Of a stretch of DNA of 64,000 nt, positions 6,608 through 15,407 are shown one piece after another; position 1 is the first letter of the stretch; every line of letters starts with the position of its first letter. A program made the position numbers and the translations under genes. The DNA lies in contig NZ_VCJR02000001.1 in NCBI RefSeq assembly GCF_009712425.2, positions 558,001-622,000 on the forward strand. The letters are read 5' to 3'. The notes under the pieces are model-generated. The model did no database searches, had not been told where the DNA came from, and saw only the letters and a list, made by a program, of their open reading frames with translations. Origin of the DNA: Aquisalinus luteolus. Its GTDB lineage: Bacteria; Pseudomonadota; Alphaproteobacteria; Caulobacterales; Parvularculaceae.

Positions 6608-8022
6608 CATGATGCCTGTTTCAGGGCAGCATCCTGCCTGTCAGTGCCCGTTGCCCCTGCGGGTTCCTTGAAGGCTGCTTCGTTTTCTTGCCGGTTGAGG
6701 GTCAGTCTTGCAACGGTCCCGCCATCCCCGGCATGGACAAAAGACAGCTTCCCGGTGTGGATCTGTACGATCTTGCTCGTCAGCGTGATGCCGAGGCTGA
6801 TCTTGTCGCTGACGCCGAGGAATTCCTCTGTCCGCTCGAGCGTGTTCTCGATCTCGTCCAGCTTGCCAAGATCGATACCCGTGCCCTGATCGGTGATGAC
6901 CAGACTGACGGTCTCGTCTGTTTCCTCCGTAGAGATCCTGATCGTGCCCTTCTCCGGTGATGCCTCAACGGCATTGGCCAGTAGTTCATAAACGGCCTGT
7001 TCCATCAGGGCGCCATCGACCTTTATCCGGAAATGGCGTTCTGGCTTTTCTAGCTCCAGCTTCTTTGTCTCGATATCATCCACCAGACGCGACAGGGCGC
7101 AGTCGATCAGTTCTGCCGTCGTCGTCGACTGGCGGCTGAGTTTGATGCTGCCGGAATCAAGGCGCGAATAGGTCAGTATACGTTGCACCGTCCGCAACAG
7201 GCCCTGGCCGGCCGCATGGATATTGCTGGAAAATTCCTTGTACTCTGTCGCTTCGTGCGGCCCGAGGGATTCCTGCTCCAGGATCTGGGCATAGCCGATG
7301 ATCTGGTGCAGCGGTGTCTTGAAGATATGGGTCAAGGTATTGAGGACGGCATTCTTGCGCTTGATGGAGCGTTTGGCGTCGTCATACATGTCCTGCAGCT
7401 GGCCGGCGAAGTTCTGGTTCTCGCGATACTGGATGTATTCGTCCCGCCGTCCGATCTCCATGATGTAGCTGGATATGATGATCAGGACGAAGGAGCTGGC
7501 AGTGAAAAAATGTGCCGCATAGACGTAATTCGTCCAGCCCATGGGGGCGACGGCGAGGGCAAAGCTGAGATAGATCAGGGACAGCGCACCGATCGACAGC
7601 ATGAAATAGATGCGAACCAGATTGGTCATGATCATCGCGGTCATCACCAGGCCGACATAATAGGGTGGGGAAACGCTGCCCTCCAGCCAGATCATGAAGG
7701 CGATCGATACGCCGGCCATGGTCATCAGGAAACAGGCGATCTCCTGGAAGTATTTCTTGCCGATCTCCAGGCGCGTCATCCAGATGATGCCAATCGCGCC
7801 GACCATCATGAGCAGCCGGATGGAGATGATCTCGGTGCGCGCGTTCTGCAGCACGAAAAAGTCGAGAAAGACGAACAGGCCATAGATCGCGACTGCCGCA
7901 TACAGCATCAGCCGATCCTTGTCGGCAAAGAACATGCGTGAATATCCCTGATAAGCCTTTTCAAGCTCAGGGTCGGCGAATGTCGCCGTTATCCGGTTCT
8001 TTGCTGGTTTGACAGTGTCCAT
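6607..8022 (-). CDS. Orphan membrane sensor histidine kinase with six transmembrane helices
   Basis: The protein has 471 residues. Six hydrophobic helices span about residues 38-58, 66-84, 92-113, 119-145, 145-163 and 167-190. A short coiled coil leads into the HisKA domain with H232 in THIFKTPLHQIIGY. HATPase follows with the N box ELLANAVEA (N350), D378 in DQGTG, and a KISLGITL lid. There is no periplasmic sensor loop or HAMP domain; a bare six-helix input resembles kinases for hydrophobic autoinducers (LqsS/PhcS). The residue after the phospho-acceptor His is Ile rather than Glu/Asp. No response regulator gene is within the window. It is convergent with the PhcB-like methyltransferase, sharing its terminator. 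Confidence 0.9.
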   Translation of the reverse strand: MDTVKPAKNRITATFADPELEKAYQGYSRMFFADKDRLMLYAAVAIYGLFVFLDFFVLQNARTEIISIRLLMMVGAIGIIWMTRLEIGKKYFQEIACFLMTMAGVSIAFMIWLEGSVSPPYYVGLVMTAMIMTNLVRIYFMLSIGALSLIYLSFALAVAPMGWTNYVYAAHFFTASSFVLIIISSYIMEIGRRDEYIQYRENQNFAGQLQDMYDDAKRSIKRKNAVLNTLTHIFKTPLHQIIGYAQILEQESLGPHEATEYKEFSSNIHAAGQGLLRTVQRILTYSRLDSGSIKLSRQSTTTAELIDCALSRLVDDIETKKLELEKPERHFRIKVDGALMEQAVYELLANAVEASPEKGTIRISTEETDETVSLVITDQGTGIDLGKLDEIENTLERTEEFLGVSDKISLGITLTSKIVQIHTGKLSFVHAGDGGTVARLTLNRQENEAAFKEPAGATGTDRQDAALKQAS

Positions 8023-8185
8023 ACCGTTTCCAATTCAGGACAACCTATAGGACACAAGTCTTGAATTTTATTTAAGCCACGATTTTCGGAAATAGGCGGA
8101 AATTTCGGCGGTTGTAGTTACCATTTGTTACACAATTTTCGCGATGAAAGGCAGGTATGGATTTCTAGAGGCTCGTGGGGGGCTA

Positions 8186-9142
8186 ATGTTCGGAAAATCG
8201 GTCAAGGTCAGCCCGGCGATCAGCAGCGAGGCGAAGGGGCTTTACGGTTCTCTCAAAAGCTATGGCGGCTTCGACACCATCGGAAATCCGGTGATGCGCC
8301 GGCTCGGGCGCCGTATCATAAATAGTGGCTGGCGCCAGACGCTTGAGGAAATCGACTTTCCCTATTCCATGAGTGCGATCACCCTTGGCGGTGTCGAGGG
8401 CTTGCAGTGCAAGTCGCCTGCATCTGACAGGGCTGGACCTGTAATCCTGTATATTCACGCAGGCGCCTTTGTTTGCGGTTCTCCAGAAGACAATGCCAGC
8501 GCGGCCTTGCCGCAATGTGAGCTTGCGGGCGCGGAAGTCTATGCCGTGCGCTATTCGCTTGCGCCTGAGTTTCCATTTCCCCGTGGGCTGGAAGATGTCC
8601 GCAATTTTTATTGCGCCCTGCGTTCGCATGTCGGCAATGGCCGACGGATCGTGATCATGGGCGATTCCGCCGGGGCCAATATCGCTCTCTCTTCGATGGT
8701 GCAGTGGCGCAATAATGGTATTGCCCTGCCGGATTGTGCGGTGCTGATTTCAGGTTGCCTCGATGGTACGGCCTCGAGCGATACGATGATCACCATGCAG
8801 CGGCACGACCCGTTGATCCGTATACGCGGCGGAAACAGCCTGAAGTCCATCTTCGGGTACTACGCCAATGGTACGCCAGTCAGTGACTGGCGGATCTCGC
8901 CGATCTATGCGGACCTTTCAGGTCTGCCGCCGATGATGCTTCAGGTCGGCTCGCGTGAGACCTTGCTGGGCGACAGTGCCCGTCTTTCAGAGAAGGCGAG
9001 AACTTCGGGGGTGAATGCCACCCTGCGCGTCCTCGATGGCATGTTCCACATGTTCCATCTGCACTGGTCGATGCCGGAGGCGAAATCCGTGCATCAGGAC
9101 ATTGCGAACTTCATCGCGACGGCAAGGGTGCAGGCCGCCTAG
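8186..9142 (+). CDS. Alpha/beta hydrolase of the hormone-sensitive lipase (HSL/BD-FAE) family
   Basis: The protein has 318 residues. The oxyanion motif is HAGAF (91-95, a variant of HGGGF), the nucleophile elbow is GDSAG with S161, and the likely remaining triad members are E258 (GSRETLLGDS, where family members usually have Asp) and H288. The family hydrolyses short to medium acyl esters. The start at 8186 is chosen because GGGGGG lies directly upstream; an ATG 42 bases earlier has no ribosome site. No signal peptide is seen, so it is probably cytoplasmic. It is followed nose to nose by the desaturase gene, 8 bp apart. Confidence 0.87.
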   Translation: MFGKSVKVSPAISSEAKGLYGSLKSYGGFDTIGNPVMRRLGRRIINSGWRQTLEEIDFPYSMSAITLGGVEGLQCKSPASDRAGPVILYIHAGAFVCGSPEDNASAALPQCELAGAEVYAVRYSLAPEFPFPRGLEDVRNFYCALRSHVGNGRRIVIMGDSAGANIALSSMVQWRNNGIALPDCAVLISGCLDGTASSDTMITMQRHDPLIRIRGGNSLKSIFGYYANGTPVSDWRISPIYADLSGLPPMMLQVGSRETLLGDSARLSEKARTSGVNATLRVLDGMFHMFHLHWSMPEAKSVHQDIANFIATARVQAA

Positions 9143-9150
9143 GCGCAAGC

Positions 9151-10098
9151 CTATTCCGCAAGTGCCGCAACGGCGCTGCCATCATTATCCTGTTGAGGAG
9201 CGTCAGCCTTCTTGCGTTCTGCGGCCTGTTCTTCCTGAATGTCCACCAGATGCTTGGCGAAGGCTGCGTATTTATGGCTCGGCACGCGCGGATACATGTG
9301 GTGCAGCAAGTGATAATTATGCCCCGCATGCAGGAAGCTCGACAGCGACTGCAGGTAGGACGGGAAGATCGCGATCCGCTCGACCTGTTCGCCCGGGGCA
9401 TCAGGCGATTGCCGGTGCGGGATGACGGCGACGAAGGCGAAAACGATCACGTAATTGATATAGGCCGGGATCAACCACATGAAGAGCACATTGGTGAAGC
9501 CGAACAGCCAGATCAGGGCGGCCGTGAACAGCGCGGTGCCGATCCAGAACAGGAAGAATGTCTTTGCCACATGGGGCATCGGCTTGACGCGGGAGTAGCG
9601 CAGCATTTCCTTGTAGTCGCCAAACGGAGCAATCAGCAGCTTGCCCAGCAGCCAGGGCAGGGAGCCACGCACGATCCAGTGGTTCGGGTCATCGACCGGC
9701 GTATTCGTCTTTCGATGGTGCTCCAGATGGGTCTCCTTGAAGCCGTGATAGGGCGTCAGTGTCGGCGTTGCCATCATGTAGCCGAAGATATTGTTGAGCA
9801 TCCGGTATTTCGGGTTGCGCTTGAATATCAGGTCGTGGGCGACATCATGGCTGACATTGAAGCAGAACAGGATCAGCCAGGTCTGCGCGGTCGCGCCGAG
9901 CAGCGCTTTCTGCCAGACCTTGTCGAGGGTCACGCCCCAGAAGAACACGAGGAAAATCGCCAGCAGGGCGGCGGACCCGGAGATCAGCGATGTCCAGTCG
10001 ACATTATAGACCATGTACTGGCCAGCCAGGCGGTTTGCGCGAATCTTGTTTTCGCCAGTCTTGAAATTCTTCAGGTCGAGAATTCTGACAAAGGCCAT
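9151..10098 (-). CDS. Acyl-lipid fatty acid desaturase, membrane di-iron type
   Basis: The protein has 315 residues. Hydrophobic pairs around 38-56, 66-82, 180-200 and 204-225 frame the three histidine boxes HDVAHD (84-89), HLEHH (124-128) and HNYHLLHH (260-267), which ligate the di-iron centre of integral-membrane desaturases and hydroxylases. It would introduce a double bond or hydroxyl in a membrane acyl chain or similar lipid. ATG 10098 is preferred over one 18 bases upstream because GGGAGG then lies at good spacing. A CtrA-like box sits about 22 bp upstream, suggesting cell-cycle control. A carotenoid oxygenase role is possible but less likely by box spacing. Confidence 0.88.
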   Translation of the reverse strand: MAFVRILDLKNFKTGENKIRANRLAGQYMVYNVDWTSLISGSAALLAIFLVFFWGVTLDKVWQKALLGATAQTWLILFCFNVSHDVAHDLIFKRNPKYRMLNNIFGYMMATPTLTPYHGFKETHLEHHRKTNTPVDDPNHWIVRGSLPWLLGKLLIAPFGDYKEMLRYSRVKPMPHVAKTFFLFWIGTALFTAALIWLFGFTNVLFMWLIPAYINYVIVFAFVAVIPHRQSPDAPGEQVERIAIFPSYLQSLSSFLHAGHNYHLLHHMYPRVPSHKYAAFAKHLVDIQEEQAAERKKADAPQQDNDGSAVAALAE

Positions 10099-10119
10099 GA
10101 CGGGACCCTCCCGCAATCG

Positions 10120-10134
10120 TTAAAAAAGACTTAA
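10120..10134. promoter_or_regulatory. CtrA-like binding site TTAA-N7-TTAA
   Basis: TTAA at 10120-10123, seven bases, then TTAA at 10131-10134 match the core of the alphaproteobacterial CtrA box. It lies in the divergent space between the desaturase (minus) and zwf (plus), within the probable desaturase promoter. Chance occurrence in AT-rich intergenic DNA is possible. Confidence 0.45.
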
Positions 10135-10153
10135 GGATTTTACGGCAGGGGCC

Positions 10154-10162
10154 TGTGGATAA
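10154..10162 (-). promoter_or_regulatory. Perfect single DnaA-box sequence
   Basis: TGTGGATAA is the reverse complement of the DnaA box TTATCCACA. It is a single box between the desaturase and zwf, so it is not an origin. It may mark DnaA-linked control or be chance. The rest of the 222-bp gap (10099-10320) holds a TATAAC doublet near 10221 and 10231 but no convincing promoter. Confidence 0.35.
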
Positions 10163-10320
10163 CAACGAATAAGTGGTTAACAAAGGGCCTTTGAGGTGTC
10201 CTATTTTGGCTCAGAGTGCTTTATAACAGCGTATAACTGCGCCTTTCCGGCTTGCCGCGAGATATCATATTACTCTAGAGCTTGGGGCGACAGACAAACG
10301 CCAAATCACGAGAAGGTTTC

Positions 10321-11826
10321 ATGAGCAAAAAAACCTCAGCCGACAGCGGCAGTTCCAAGTTTCTGCCCGTCGAGCCATTCGACATTATTGTCTTCGGCGG
10401 GTCGGGCGACCTGGCCCTGCGCAAGCTGATGCCGGCCCTTTATCACCGCTGGCAGGACCAGCAGATCCCGGCGACCTCCAAGATTATCGGTTCTGCGCGG
10501 ACGAAGATGTCGAGCGAAGAGTATCGCCAGCTTGTGCGTGACAAGTTCGAGGAGTTCTATCCGGACGACAAGCTGGAGGAGGACACCTGGAATGCGTTTG
10601 CCGAGCATATTCACTATGTTGGCGTCGATGCACTGGACCAGAAAAGCAGCGACTGGGACGACTTGAAGGAATTGCTGGCCGGCAGCGACGAGAAGCTGCG
10701 TATCTATTACCTCGCCCTGCCGCCAGGCATCTATGGCCAGGTCAGCGCCAATGTCGATGCCAATGGCCTGAAGACCGACCACACCCGGATCGTGCTGGAA
10801 AAGCCGATCGGCTCGGACCTTGATTCTGCCCGCGAAGTGAACGATTCCGTCGGCGAGGTCTTCGAGGAAGACAAGATCTTCCGTATTGACCATTATCTCG
10901 GCAAGGAAACAGTGCAGAACCTGTTGATCCTGCGCTTTGCCAACTCGCTGCTCGAGCCGGTATGGAATTCCCGCCATATCGACCATGTGCAGATCACGGT
11001 GGCCGAAACAGTACCGGCCGGTGAGCGCGCGTCCTATTACGACAAGGCCGGTGCGCTGCGGGACATGGTGCAGAATCACCTGTTGCAGTTGCTCTGCCTC
11101 GTGGCGATGGAGCCACCGATCGACCTGGAAGCGGATTCCGTCCGTGCCGAGAAGATCAAGGTGCTCAAATCCCTGCGCAAGATCGACTCAGGTACGGTGC
11201 GCGCCGATACGGTGCGCGGCCAGTACAAGGAAGGCTCGGTCAAGGGCAAGCCGCAAAAGGGCTATGCCGAGGAAGTTGGCAATCCGACCGATACAGAGAC
11301 GTTTACCGCGCTAAAGGTTCATATCGACAACTGGCGCTGGTCGGAGACGCCGTTCTATATCCGCACCGGCAAGTGCATGAGCGGGCGCTGGTCGGAAATC
11401 GTCATCCAGTTCAAGTCGGTCGATCACCTGATGCTGGCGCCGGAATCCGGCCGCGTGCAGCCCTCGCGCCTGATCATCCGCCTGCAGCCGGACGAAGGCG
11501 TCAAGCTGATGCTGATGACCAAGGACCCTGGTCCCGGCGGCATGCGCCTGCGCTATGTGCCGCTGAACCTTTCCTATGCGGAAACCTTCGCGCCGCGTTA
11601 TCCGGATGCTTATGAGCGCCTGTTGATGGCTGTCGTGCGCAACAACCTCGGCCTGTTTATGCACCGCGACGAGGTCGAGGCCGCGTGGCGCTGGGTCGAC
11701 AGTATTCTCGATGCCTGGTCGAGGGATGATATGCCGGTGCATCTGTATACGGCTGGAACGGACGGTCCGGTACAGGCATCGGTCCTGCTCGATCGCGACG
11801 GAAGGGAGTGGTTCGATGGCGCATGA
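10321..11826 (+). CDS. zwf: Glucose-6-phosphate 1-dehydrogenase
   Basis: The protein has 501 residues and oxidises glucose-6-phosphate to 6-phosphogluconolactone with NAD(P)+. The dinucleotide motif GGSGDLALRK is at 26-35 and the active-site signature RIDHYLGKE at 188-196, with KPIG (161-164) as a substrate/coenzyme contact. The start at ATG 10321 follows GAGAAGG; an in-frame ATG 39 bases upstream lacks a ribosome site and would add a non-homologous tail. It is the first gene of zwf-pgl-edd-glk-eda, overlaps pgl by 11 bases, and commits glucose to the Entner-Doudoroff route. Confidence 0.97.
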   Translation: MSKKTSADSGSSKFLPVEPFDIIVFGGSGDLALRKLMPALYHRWQDQQIPATSKIIGSARTKMSSEEYRQLVRDKFEEFYPDDKLEEDTWNAFAEHIHYVGVDALDQKSSDWDDLKELLAGSDEKLRIYYLALPPGIYGQVSANVDANGLKTDHTRIVLEKPIGSDLDSAREVNDSVGEVFEEDKIFRIDHYLGKETVQNLLILRFANSLLEPVWNSRHIDHVQITVAETVPAGERASYYDKAGALRDMVQNHLLQLLCLVAMEPPIDLEADSVRAEKIKVLKSLRKIDSGTVRADTVRGQYKEGSVKGKPQKGYAEEVGNPTDTETFTALKVHIDNWRWSETPFYIRTGKCMSGRWSEIVIQFKSVDHLMLAPESGRVQPSRLIIRLQPDEGVKLMLMTKDPGPGGMRLRYVPLNLSYAETFAPRYPDAYERLLMAVVRNNLGLFMHRDEVEAAWRWVDSILDAWSRDDMPVHLYTAGTDGPVQASVLLDRDGREWFDGA

Positions 11827-12553
11827 TGGCGGTGACACAGGACTGATTTCGTTTCCCGGCGAGGCGGCGATGGCCGCGCGCCTTGCTGACCTGATCGCGG
11901 CGCAACTGGCTGCCGCGGTCGAGGACAAGGGCCGGGCAAGCTTTGCCGTCTCCGGCGGCTCGACGCCGAAGCTTCTCTATCAGCATCTGTCGCAACGTGA
12001 TCTGAACTGGTCGAAGGTCGATGTTGTTCTCGTCGATGAGCGCTGGGTCGAGCCGGGCGAGGAAGGCTCCAACGAGACCTTCATCGTGGAGAACCTGATG
12101 CAGAACCGCGCTTCGGCCGCGCGCCTGACCGGTATGAAAAACAAGGCGGCCAGCCCCGCCGAGGGCCTGTCGACCATGGAAGCATGCCTGTCTGGCATTT
12201 CCTTTCCGCTCGATGTGACCGTGCTGGGCATGGGCGGGGACGGGCACACGGCCTCGTGGTTCCCGAATGCGCAGGGCCTCGACGCCGCCCTCGACCCGAA
12301 CGGCAGGGACCGTGCCGCTGCCATTACCGCGACCGAGAGTGAGGTGACCGGCAAATTCCTGCAGCGCATGACACTGACGCTGCCGCCGGTCGCGAATTCC
12401 GGCCTGATCGTCCTGATGATGAAGGGCGAGGGCAAGCGCGACGCCTATGAAAAGGCGTTAGGCGAGGGTGCGGTTGCGGACATGCCCGTGCGTGCCCTAT
12501 TGAGACTGCATGAGAGCCGTTCCCTGCCATTCTGGCCCTGCTGGACGGCGTGA
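11816..12553 (+). CDS. pgl: 6-phosphogluconolactonase
   Basis: The protein has 245 residues of the NagB/DevB-type lactonase family. FAVSGGSTPKLLYQHL and VDVVLVDERWV are the two phosphate-binding signatures, and LGMGGDGHTASWFP carries the catalytic His. It hydrolyses 6-phosphogluconolactone to 6-phosphogluconate, between Zwf and Edd. The start is placed at ATG 11816, inside the end of zwf, with GGGAG upstream, so the two are translationally coupled. Confidence 0.95.
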   Translation: MAHDGGDTGLISFPGEAAMAARLADLIAAQLAAAVEDKGRASFAVSGGSTPKLLYQHLSQRDLNWSKVDVVLVDERWVEPGEEGSNETFIVENLMQNRASAARLTGMKNKAASPAEGLSTMEACLSGISFPLDVTVLGMGGDGHTASWFPNAQGLDAALDPNGRDRAAAITATESEVTGKFLQRMTLTLPPVANSGLIVLMMKGEGKRDAYEKALGEGAVADMPVRALLRLHESRSLPFWPCWTA

Positions 12554-12565
12554 GGAGAAAGAACC

Positions 12566-14401
12566 ATGAGTGACCGCCTCCACCCCGTTATCGCCGAGGT
12601 GACCGAGCGTATTCAGGAGCGCAGCCAGAAGAGCCGCGATTCTTACGTGAGCCTGATGAAGAAGGCTGCCTCGGAAGGACCGAACCGGAACGAAATTTCC
12701 TGCGGCAACCTCGCCCATGCCTTCGCCGGTTGCCCTGACGAGGACAAGCAGGCGCTGCTGCATGGCGATAACATCAATGTCGGTATCGTCAATTCCTACA
12801 ATGACATGCTGTCCGCCCACCAGCCGCTCGGTGCCTATCCCGATATTATCAAGCAGGCCCTGCGCGAGGTCGGCGCTGTCGGCCAGGTTGCGGGCGGTGT
12901 GCCGGCTATGTGCGACGGGGTCACGCAAGGCGAGCCGGGCATGGAGCTGTCGCTGTTCTCGCGTGACGTGATCGCGATGTCGACGGCGATCTCTCTGTCC
13001 CACAACGTGTTCGATGCGGCGCTGTGCCTTGGCGTCTGCGACAAGATCGTTCCCGGACTGATGATTGGCGCGCTGCGCTTCGGTCACCTGCCATTCGTCT
13101 TCGTGCCCGCGGGGCCGATGCCGTCCGGCCTGCCGAACAAGGAAAAGGTCCGCATCCGCCAGCTTTTCGCAGAGGGCAAGATCGGCAAGAAGGAATTGCT
13201 GGAAGCGGAGAGCGCGTCCTATCACTCGCCGGGCACCTGTACTTTCTACGGTACAGCAAACTCCAACCAGATGTTGATGGAAGTCATGGGCGTGCACCTG
13301 CCGGGGTCTGCCTTCATCAATCCGGGTACGCCGCTGCGCGATGCGATGACGGCGGCAAGCGCCAAGCGCGTTGCCGAGATTACGAAGCATGGGAATGAAT
13401 ATACCCCGCTCTATGAAGTCGTCGACGAGAAGGCGATCGTCAACGCAATCATCGGCCTGAACGCGACCGGTGGGTCGACCAACCACACGATCCACCTTGT
13501 CGCCATTGCCCGCGCCGCTGGCATCGTCATCGACTGGGATGATTTCTCTGACCTTTCAGGCATCACGCCGCTGCTGTGCCGTGTCTATCCCAACGGCCCG
13601 GCGGATGTGAACCACTTCGCCCAGGCCGGCGGCCTGCCGTTCATGATGCGCGAGCTGATGGAAAACGGCCTTCTGCACACGGACGTCAAGACCGTGTCGC
13701 GCGGTGGCATGGAAGACTACAAGTCAGAGCCCTTCCTGAAGGAAGGCAAGCTGCACTGGGTCGAGGCCGAAAAGGAATCGAAAGACGAGGCTATCGTGCG
13801 CCCGTTCGACAAGCCGTTCCAGCCGACGGGTGGGCTGCAGGTCCTCTCCGGCAATATCGGCCGTGCCGTGATCAAGATTTCCGCCGTCAATCCGGAGCAC
13901 CAGAAAGTCACGGCGCCTGCCATCGTTTTCGAAAGCCAGGGCGATCTGTTGGCACGGTTCAAGGCGGGTGAGCTGGAGCGGGACTTCGTTGCCGTCGTCC
14001 GCAACCAGGGGCCGGGTGCCAATGGGATGCCGGAACTGCACAAGCTGACACCGCCGCTCGGCGTCATCCAGGACAAGGGCTACAAGGTCGCGCTCGTCAC
14101 CGATGGCCGTATGTCCGGCGCGTCGGGCAAGGTGCCTGCGGCGATCCACCTGTCGCCGGAAACGGTCAAGGGCGGCATCATCGGCAAGATCCGCGACGGC
14201 GACATGATCACCCTCGATGCCGTCAACGGCACGCTGACTGCTGATGTCAGTGACGAGGAACTGAACGCCCGCGAAGCGCCGCCATCGGATATCATCGCCA
14301 ACGAGACCGGCATGGGGCGCGAGCTCTTCGCCGGCATGCGCCAGGTCGCCTCGACCGCCGAAACCGGGGCAGTGACCTTTGCCTCCACCGTGGCTTTCTG
14401 A
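12566..14401 (+). CDS. edd: Phosphogluconate dehydratase
   Basis: The protein has 611 residues, of normal family length, in the IlvD/Edd family. It dehydrates 6-phosphogluconate to KDPG using a [4Fe-4S] cluster. [19 protein letters not shown] and [12 protein letters not shown] hold conserved cysteines, and [18 protein letters not shown] is the C-terminal family signature. AGGAGAAAG precedes the ATG. It begins 12 bases after pgl. Confidence 0.97.
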   Translation: MSDRLHPVIAEVTERIQERSQKSRDSYVSLMKKAASEGPNRNEISCGNLAHAFAGCPDEDKQALLHGDNINVGIVNSYNDMLSAHQPLGAYPDIIKQALREVGAVGQVAGGVPAMCDGVTQGEPGMELSLFSRDVIAMSTAISLSHNVFDAALCLGVCDKIVPGLMIGALRFGHLPFVFVPAGPMPSGLPNKEKVRIRQLFAEGKIGKKELLEAESASYHSPGTCTFYGTANSNQMLMEVMGVHLPGSAFINPGTPLRDAMTAASAKRVAEITKHGNEYTPLYEVVDEKAIVNAIIGLNATGGSTNHTIHLVAIARAAGIVIDWDDFSDLSGITPLLCRVYPNGPADVNHFAQAGGLPFMMRELMENGLLHTDVKTVSRGGMEDYKSEPFLKEGKLHWVEAEKESKDEAIVRPFDKPFQPTGGLQVLSGNIGRAVIKISAVNPEHQKVTAPAIVFESQGDLLARFKAGELERDFVAVVRNQGPGANGMPELHKLTPPLGVIQDKGYKVALVTDGRMSGASGKVPAAIHLSPETVKGGIIGKIRDGDMITLDAVNGTLTADVSDEELNAREAPPSDIIANETGMGRELFAGMRQVASTAETGAVTFASTVAF

Positions 14402-14438
14402 AAATCGTCACGGAACGAACTGAATAGGGAAGAAATCG

Positions 14439-15407
14439 TTGAGTAAGCCATTTCTCATAGCGGATATTGGCGGCACCAATGCCCGCTTTTGCCTCGCCAG
14501 CCTCGACGATTCCGCCGATGGCGTGCACCTGTTCGAGCGCAAGGATTACAAATCCAGCGAGTACGACAAGCTGGAAGACGCCCTGAACGATTATCTCGGC
14601 GGCATTTCCGAAACCGACCTGAAGGATGCGTGCTTTGCCGTCGCCGGGCCGATCAAGGACCGGGTGGTGGACTTCACCAATTCCGCCTGGATGCTGGACG
14701 GTAACAGGCTGGAGAAGAGCCTGTCGCTCGATCACATGATGGTGGTCAACGATTTCCGCGCCATGACATATGGCACGCTGTTCCTGCCGGATGAAGACAA
14801 GGAAGAGATCAAGCCGGGTGATATCCTGCAGGATTATCCCCGCGCCGTCCTCGGGCCGGGAACGGGTCTCGGCCTCGGCCTGATCGTGCCGTTCGAGGGC
14901 AATTACCGTGTCGTGGCGACGGAGGGCGGCCATGTCAGCTTTTCACCGCGTACGGAGCGCCAGATTGCCGTGCTGCAGCACCTGACGCGCATGTTCGGTC
15001 ACGTAACCTTCGAGCGGATCGTGTCTGGCAAGGGCATCCTGAATACCTATCGCGCGCTATGCGCCATAGACAGTCATCACTGCGACCTCAAGACACCGGA
15101 AGAGGTGACCACCGCCGCGCTGGAGCATAATGATCAGCTGGCTGAAGAAACCCTGACCATGTTCTGCGATGCGCTCGGCATCTATGCCGGCAATATCGTG
15201 TTATCGACCGGCGCGCGGGGCGGGGTCAGCCTTGCCGGGGGTATCCTTCCGAAGATTCGTGATTTCTTCGAGGCCAGTTCCTTCCGTCAGGCGTTCTCGG
15301 ACAAGTCGCCGATGGACCATTATTTCGACGATATCCCCGTCCATCTCATCACATCGCCCAACACAGCCCTGATCGGGGCAGCCAAGCTCTTGAAGGATTT
15401 CGGATAA
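14439..15407 (+). CDS. glk: Glucokinase, TTG start
   Basis: The protein has 322 residues of the bacterial Glk family. The N-terminal ATP-phosphate loop is FLIADIGGTNARFCLA, with ACFAVAGPIKDR, VNDFRAMTYG and GPGTGLGLGLI (second phosphate contacts), followed by EGGHVSF. The only plausible start is TTG 14439, after GGGAAGAAA; no in-frame ATG occurs before the phosphate loop. The weak start codon may lower its yield relative to edd. It supplies glucose-6-phosphate to zwf, closing the operon's logic. The stop overlaps the eda start (TAATG). Confidence 0.95.
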   Translation: MSKPFLIADIGGTNARFCLASLDDSADGVHLFERKDYKSSEYDKLEDALNDYLGGISETDLKDACFAVAGPIKDRVVDFTNSAWMLDGNRLEKSLSLDHMMVVNDFRAMTYGTLFLPDEDKEEIKPGDILQDYPRAVLGPGTGLGLGLIVPFEGNYRVVATEGGHVSFSPRTERQIAVLQHLTRMFGHVTFERIVSGKGILNTYRALCAIDSHHCDLKTPEEVTTAALEHNDQLAEETLTMFCDALGIYAGNIVLSTGARGGVSLAGGILPKIRDFFEASSFRQAFSDKSPMDHYFDDIPVHLITSPNTALIGAAKLLKDFG

